64,000 nucleotides of DNA from Cordia subcordata (Eukaryota; Streptophyta; Magnoliopsida; Boraginales; Cordiaceae): the NCBI GenBank assembly GCA_028554755.1, contig JAPTOF010000007.1, positions 19,277,001-19,341,000 on the forward strand, in the 5' to 3' direction. Numbering within the stretch: the stretch's first letter is position 1; each line of letters starts with the position of its first letter. The position numbers and the translations under genes are program-made. Below are positions 58,948 to 64,000 of the stretch, piece after piece. A model generated the notes under the pieces. That model did not search any database. It was given only the letters and a program-made list of their open reading frames with translations, and was not told where the DNA came from.

Positions 58948-61900
58948 TTAGAGAATGATGTCAAGGTTCCAAATTCTACAAAGGTCCCTATTGACAGAGT
59001 TGTTTCTGTACCTTTGATTCCTAAACGCTATACACTGCACATCAAAAATAATATTGTTGACTAAATGGTTTTCAGTCTTGTAATCACGATTATGGATTCT
59101 TCCATTCCTTTCCATCCACAGGTGATAGATGGTTGCTTCAAACGCAAGTTTAATAAGCAAGGATTTGAGATGGTATTGGTTGCAATTCACTGTAAGTCAA
59201 GTAATGATTGCATCCCACTTCTCAAGCCAATGAGGTCCACGGGCTTTTCTCATAATATTCTTCCAAATTCTCTTGGTGAAACTGCACTCAAAAAATAAGT
59301 GATCTTTGTCCTCAGATCCCATTCTATAGAATTCATAGAGCGGGTCAATTGTTATTCCCCAAGAAAGCAGATGAGTTTTGGTATGACCTCGGTTAAGACA
59401 GAAAATCCAAGTGTGAAAAGCATGTTTTGGGATGTGATTTTTGAACCAAATAGTTTCAGCCCATCCAACTTTTTCATAAGTCAAATGCACTGATCTCCAT
59501 GCTAAGTCGAAGGAGAAATTACCACTTGGATCGCCAAGCCAAATAATGGAAGCATTGTTAATGAGGACCAAATCAAAAAAAGCCACGCGGTGCTTCAGGA
59601 TATTCCTCCAATACCAAGCCCCATCTGTAGGTTGATCAAGTTCCCAAAGCTCTTTATTCTTCAGATGGTAAGCCTTCACCCATCTTGTCCAGACAGATTG
59701 ATGATTGCTGATGAGCTTCCAAAGATAACCAAAAGTGGCAGCACCATTACAGTCCCAGAGGCAGCAAATCCCAAGCCCACCCTCGTCTCTTGTCTTACAA
59801 ATTTCTTTCCAAGAGATTTTGGCTTTTCGAAAACAAGTCAAGCCACCAGACCAAAGAAATCTAGTCATTCTTTTTTCAATGTTTTTAATAACACCTTTAG
59901 GAAGAACAAACATCCTGGCCCAATAAGAATGAATGTTAGTCAAGACTGAGTTGATTAATTGTGCACGTCCAGCAAATGACAACCATTTAGAAGACCAACT
60001 CTCAATTCTGCAAGTGATTTTCTGGATCAGCTTGTCACAATCCTTAGAAGCAAGTCTTCCAGGGATAAGAGGAACACCAAAATAATTAACAGGAAGTGAG
60101 CCAATCTTGAAACCCATAAAAGAGGCAAGATCTTTCGAAAGAGCATCATTACAGCCCCCAAAATAAATTTCAGTTTTTTCGCTATTGATACTGAGACCAG
60201 AGATGCTTTGAAAGAGAGAGAGAGCCTTTTTAATGAGATCCAGAGAGCTTCTATCAGCACGGCTGAAAATGAGGACGTCGTCAGCAAAGTAGAGGTGATT
60301 GAGGCGGATGCGACGGCATTTCGGATGGAAGGAGAATTTGGGACTAGTCGCCACATGATTAAGAATCCCAGTCAAGACTTGCATACAAAGAACAAAAAGA
60401 TAAGGGGAGAGAGGGTCACCTTGTCTGATTCCTCTTTCACCCTTAAAGTAGCCATGGAGACCTCCATTAATAGCAATAGAGAACATTGGCGTAGAAATAC
60501 AGCAATCAATCCATTTGATAAAGGTTGTCGGGAAGTTGAAGGCACGCATTGTTGAAAAGATAAACTTTCAATCAAGGGTGTCAAACGCTTTTTTGATGTC
60601 GAGTTTAATCATACATCGTGGTGACCCACCTTTCCTCTTATAGCCCCTGCCAAGTTCTTGGGCAATATGAACATTATCAGAGATGTTCCTTCCTTTCACA
60701 AATGCAGCTTGGACATCAGAGATCAATTTTGTCATGACTGGCTTCAAACGAAGTGCGAAGATCTTTGCAATGCATTTGTAAATTGTATTACAGCATGCAA
60801 TCGGCCTGAAGTCGTTGTAAGAATTAGTTCTCTGGGATTTAGGGACCAGCGTGAGTTCCCGAAGCATACTAGGTTTGTGGAAAAAAGATTTAATAGCTCG
60901 AATGACATCATTCCTAACAATGCTCCAGGCGGCTTTAAAGAAGTAGGATGTAAAGCCATCAGGGCCAGGGCTCTTGTTACTAGCAATTGAGAAAAGTGCA
61001 TTTTTAATTTCAGAGTCCAAAATAGGGAGAGAAAGCATTTGTATATCCTCAGGACTAAGGACATAATTAGTGAGTTTCCGAATACTGAGAGCTTCACAAG
61101 TCTTGACCTCCAAGTTAGCTCTGCCAATAGTATTGCAAAAGAAATTAACTGCAACTTCACCAATTTCTTTCACTTCAGTGACCATTTTACCATTCATATC
61201 ACAAATTGCTGTAATAGCATTCTTGGCATGTCTCCCTTTAGCAAATTTGTGAAAGAAGTTGGAATTTTTATCCCTTTCTTTAAGCCAGCTAACCCTTGCC
61301 TTTTGTTTCCGGACACTTTCCTCAAATGAGTTAAGTTCCTCATACTGCTTGATGAGTTTGAATTCCTTCTCTCTAATTGCCATAGAAGAGTTCCCATCCA
61401 AAATAGTAGATTGGATGGCAGAGAGCTTATCTTTACATTCCAAAATTCGCCTTTGCAAGTTGTGGAAATAAAGTGTGTTGAACTCCTTCTGGGCCTTCTT
61501 CAAAGTTTTAAGTTTGAAGCAAAGCTGGAACAAAGGGAACCATCAATATGCTGTGACCAGACATCAGCAACAGTTGGGAGAAAGTCAACATGAGAGGTCC
61601 AAGCATTGAAGAATTTAAAGGGGAAAGGTAATCTTTCAGTGCATTGAAAAGGCCTAAGCAGAAGTGGAGTATGATCGGAAAGGCCAGGGTCACCAACAAT
61701 AAGGCTGGAGTCACACATGTTGGCCAGCCATTCACCATTGACTAAGACCCGATCAATCCTACTTGCACGAAAAAGATCATTGACATTATTATTAGTCCAT
61801 GTAAATCTCGGTCCTAGCCATCTATGTTCAGTATGACTAGATCTTTCGATGCAATTAACAAAACATCTAGCTCCACTACCAAGAGAGTCACATCCCCATC

Positions 61901-62351
61901 TATCTTCGATGTTGGTGATTTCATTGAAGTCCCCACCAATACACAAAGCTTCCTTATCAAAAAGAGAAGACCAACAATGAATAGTATCCCATAACTGATT
62001 ACGCAATATAGCATCATTGAAGGCATAAACAAAAACAGTCAGGAAACTTCGACTTTTCACCACATAAGTGATGCGGCACAGGATAGCCTGATTTGTGGTA
62101 GCAATAGTTTCAACTTTAATAGAGTTAATATTCCAAAGGATCCAGATTCTCCCCGATGGATCACAATTATAGTTATTGCTCGAGGCCCAAAGATGGAACT
62201 TATTCTTCAAAATGCCCATTTCATTTCCAACCTTCACCTTAGTTTCAAAAAGACCACAAACATCAATTCTTTTATTACGCAAAATACGCGAAACCTCTTT
62301 TTGTTTAGAGGCTTTGTTGAGGCCTCTAACATTCCAGAACATTAGATTCAT
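58948..62351 (-). pseudogene. LINE ORF2: endonuclease and reverse transcriptase
   Basis: The start is probably the ATG at 62351 (MNLMFWNVRGLN). The apurinic-type endonuclease has the key motifs NVRGLN, FETKV, GGDFNEI, SRIDRVLVN and LSDHTPLL. The reverse transcriptase has SPGPDGFTSYFF, DFRPIACCN and KLDIKKAFDT, then FADDVLIF. A zinc-binding RVT C-terminal domain follows (KHAFHTWIF to CSFTKRIWKNIM). Lesions: a frameshift between endonuclease and RT (about 61500-61533), TGA in place of Trp after AFDTLD (60568-60570) and a TGA at 59197-59199. The element cannot move by its own ORF2. Confidence 0.92.
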
Positions 62352-63828
62352 ATGGAGGTTTAGGAAGGGGATGATCCTCCAAGTTAACATTTGTCAAAGC
62401 AGAATTCTCAATCCCATTAACATCAGCGTGGAATTCCTCCACTAGGTTCTGGCCTTTCTTTAATACAGAGAAGGTATTGGACGAGCTTGGAAGACCAGCT
62501 TCGGGAAGTGAGGGTAGAGAATTAGGAGATTTACTCCTACCTTTCCTGCTGGAAATAATTTCCCATCTCTCAGCCCGATTATTGACATTCTCTTGGTCCT
62601 CCACAGGAGATTTTGCCCTCTCCGCTGGTTCCTGCTCTTGAGAGATAGTAACCACTGGTAATTTGCTACTGCTTCTGTTTCTTGGTTTTCTCAGGGTTCT
62701 CCCATTCACTGATCTACCTCTGTGATACCTCTGGCTTTCATTAATTTTCTCCCTATTTTGGGGACAATAATTATGGTTGTGACCAATTAGTTGGCATTTG
62801 GAACACCATTGAGGGCGCCAAGCATATTCTGCTTTGATCTCTGCAAAGCTTCCTTCCTCAATTTCCAGTTCGAAAGATTCAGGGAGAGTGTCATGAATAT
62901 TAATTTCGACACATACCCTAACATAACTCATTTTAGGAGCATTCTCCGGAATAATATTAGTTTGGATAGGAATGCCAATAGCACTTGCTACACAGCCGAT
63001 ACCCTCCACTGTCCAGAATTCATTCGGAATATTACGGAGTCGCACCCAAATCGGCACTCTGTCAAATTTGAATTTGCAAGGTTGAATGCCTGGTTGCCAT
63101 TTCCTTAGCAGTAAAGGCCTGTTATTTATGTGCCAAAGCTTCTCAAGAACATTATCACAATGTTGCTGAGTTTCGAATTTAAAGAAAAATAGCCCCTCAT
63201 CAGTGGAACGGATATCAATATTACCGAAATTCTTCCACTTCGAATCAACAAAGTTTTTGATATGGATATAGGGGGGAGGTTTGCCCAGGAATTGTCCTAC
63301 CAAGGAGTTCTTCCACAAGGCAAGTCCCTTGTCCCGAGCTCCCGGAGGAGGGGTGACTCTGATTTTCCCATTAACAATTCTGGGAGGGTGATAAGGAAGT
63401 TTGATGGAATCACTAACCTTGGCTTCAAAGAGCTTTCTCCAAGCAGCAACAGGGGCCGCTTCAAGTCCATCTGCAGCTGTAGCAGTAGAGTTAATTGAAA
63501 TTAACTCCTTTGAGGCAGCAGGGGAAGCATCGGGAAGAACTCGAAGAGGAGCAGAGGAGATGCAGCCGTCCTTCTCAGTAATATTGCAGTTATCATTCTC
63601 AATAATGGTGATTGGAACATCAACGAGTGATTGATTTTGTGCGTCTTCCATGGCAGAATCAACAGCAACATTCTTCTCGACAGTGGACGACACCAACGAG
63701 GGAAAGCTCAAAGCATCCTCCATCCGAGGTAATCCTTGCTTGGTCTGCTCGCGAGGGGAGTCCTCCATATCCTTGAAGAACTCAGCTGAGTTCAATTTAG
63801 TTCCAGGTCCTCGCTTTTTCCTTCCCAT
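62326..63828 (-). CDS. LINE ORF1, nucleic-acid-binding protein
   Basis: An intact 500-residue frame. Residues about 170-310 form the DUF4283 domain usual in plant L1 ORF1. A canonical CX2CX4HX4C zinc knuckle lies at residues 342-355 (CSKCQLIGHNHNYC). The N-terminal 150 residues are Ser/Ala/acidic and probably disordered; the C-terminal part is Arg/Ser-rich. In LINEs this protein coats the element RNA. It overlaps the ORF2 start by about 26 nt. No lesion seen. Confidence 0.9.
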   Translation of the reverse strand: MGRKKRGPGTKLNSAEFFKDMEDSPREQTKQGLPRMEDALSFPSLVSSTVEKNVAVDSAMEDAQNQSLVDVPITIIENDNCNITEKDGCISSAPLRVLPDASPAASKELISINSTATAADGLEAAPVAAWRKLFEAKVSDSIKLPYHPPRIVNGKIRVTPPPGARDKGLALWKNSLVGQFLGKPPPYIHIKNFVDSKWKNFGNIDIRSTDEGLFFFKFETQQHCDNVLEKLWHINNRPLLLRKWQPGIQPCKFKFDRVPIWVRLRNIPNEFWTVEGIGCVASAIGIPIQTNIIPENAPKMSYVRVCVEINIHDTLPESFELEIEEGSFAEIKAEYAWRPQWCSKCQLIGHNHNYCPQNREKINESQRYHRGRSVNGRTLRKPRNRSSSKLPVVTISQEQEPAERAKSPVEDQENVNNRAERWEIISSRKGRSKSPNSLPSLPEAGLPSSSNTFSVLKKGQNLVEEFHADVNGIENSALTNVNLEDHPLPKPPYESNVLEC

Positions 63829-64000
63829 TTTCCATGAACAGTAAGGGTTTTTACCTGTGGTATAGAGGACGCAAAAGAAGAGAGAGAAATTTTATTGATC
63901 TCTAGTCTATCTTTCATCAATCAGATACATGCTTCCACATCTCTTAAACCTGAAAAGAATGGAGCTTCTAAGAATTCGACGTAAGAGGTTGCACATTCAC

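Larger units (their letters stand above)
58856..63898 (-). mobile_element. L1-type LINE, full length, with target duplication
   Basis: The element is on the minus strand: a 5' leader of about 70 bp, ORF1, ORF2, a short 3' part and a poly(A) tail seen as a T-run at 58856-58871. The sequence TCTCTAGTCTATCTT flanks it on both sides (58843-58857 and 63899-63913), a perfect 15-16 bp target duplication. About 5.04 kb long, so not 5'-truncated as most LINE copies are. Confidence 0.95.

Noticed and set aside
60208..60555. Plus-strand frames across the LINE (for example 60208-60555, 59590-59949)
   Set aside because: Antisense shadows of the LINE ORF2 coding sequence.
1..64000. CRISPR arrays, bacterial operons, ribosomal RNA, plastid or mitochondrial inserts
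   Set aside because: None seen; the sequence is eukaryotic nuclear DNA and the only short-unit arrays are microsatellites and the degenerate array inside repeat R, which has no regular spacers.

Overview
This is nuclear DNA from a flowering plant, most likely a eudicot. The signs are AT-rich intergenic sequence, genes with short canonical GT-AG introns, plant-type families (calmodulin-like protein, DUF538, LHT-type amino acid transporter), and plant transposable elements of several classes. I cannot name the species.

Layout. 1-5.9 kb: a one-exon calmodulin-like gene (minus strand, 1255-1713) among low-complexity DNA and a dispersed repeat ('R', copy 1 at about 4001-5160). 5.9-12.05 kb: block A, with a nine-exon FAD-dependent oxidoreductase gene (minus, 6458-11351) that reads through as 492 residues, and R copy 2 upstream of it. 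12.9-18.4 kb: a rearranged endogenous pararetrovirus (Caulimoviridae) bounded on both sides by TA dinucleotide runs. 18.5-23.2 kb: AT-rich DNA with a foldback region and an orphan promoter-like segment. 23.3-29.8 kb: block B, a diverged direct duplicate of block A. Its oxidoreductase is a pseudogene (two frameshifts, one nonsense codon, an altered FAD-binding motif) and it carries R copy 3. 30.9-35.6 kb: a decayed Ty1/copia element with short LTRs, primer site, polypurine tract and a matching 5-bp target duplication. 35.6-43.2 kb: mostly gene-free, with LTR-like remnants, a tandem duplication, a Harbinger-type MITE and a hAT-like TIR element. 43.3 kb: a DUF538 gene. 45-51 kb: gene-free. 51.35-54.97 kb: an LHT-type amino acid transporter with all eight exons recognisable but one nonsense codon and one 1-nt frameshift. 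Its introns hold a Harbinger-type MITE and a MULE-like element containing a copia polymerase fragment. 57.65-57.93 kb: a fragment of an FKBP62/ROF1-like immunophilin. 58.86-63.90 kb: a full-length L1-type LINE (minus strand) with an intact ORF1, a broken ORF2 and a 15-16 bp target duplication.

How the parts relate. The host genes are unrelated single genes, not a pathway. The main story is genome turnover: a tandem gene duplication with loss of one copy, a viral integration rearranged into partial repeats, and successive transposon insertions, several of them in introns. Most exon boundaries were tested by checking that the reading phase closes across each splice site. Percent identities, genus-level virus placement and transposon superfamilies without a clear target duplication are not resolved.
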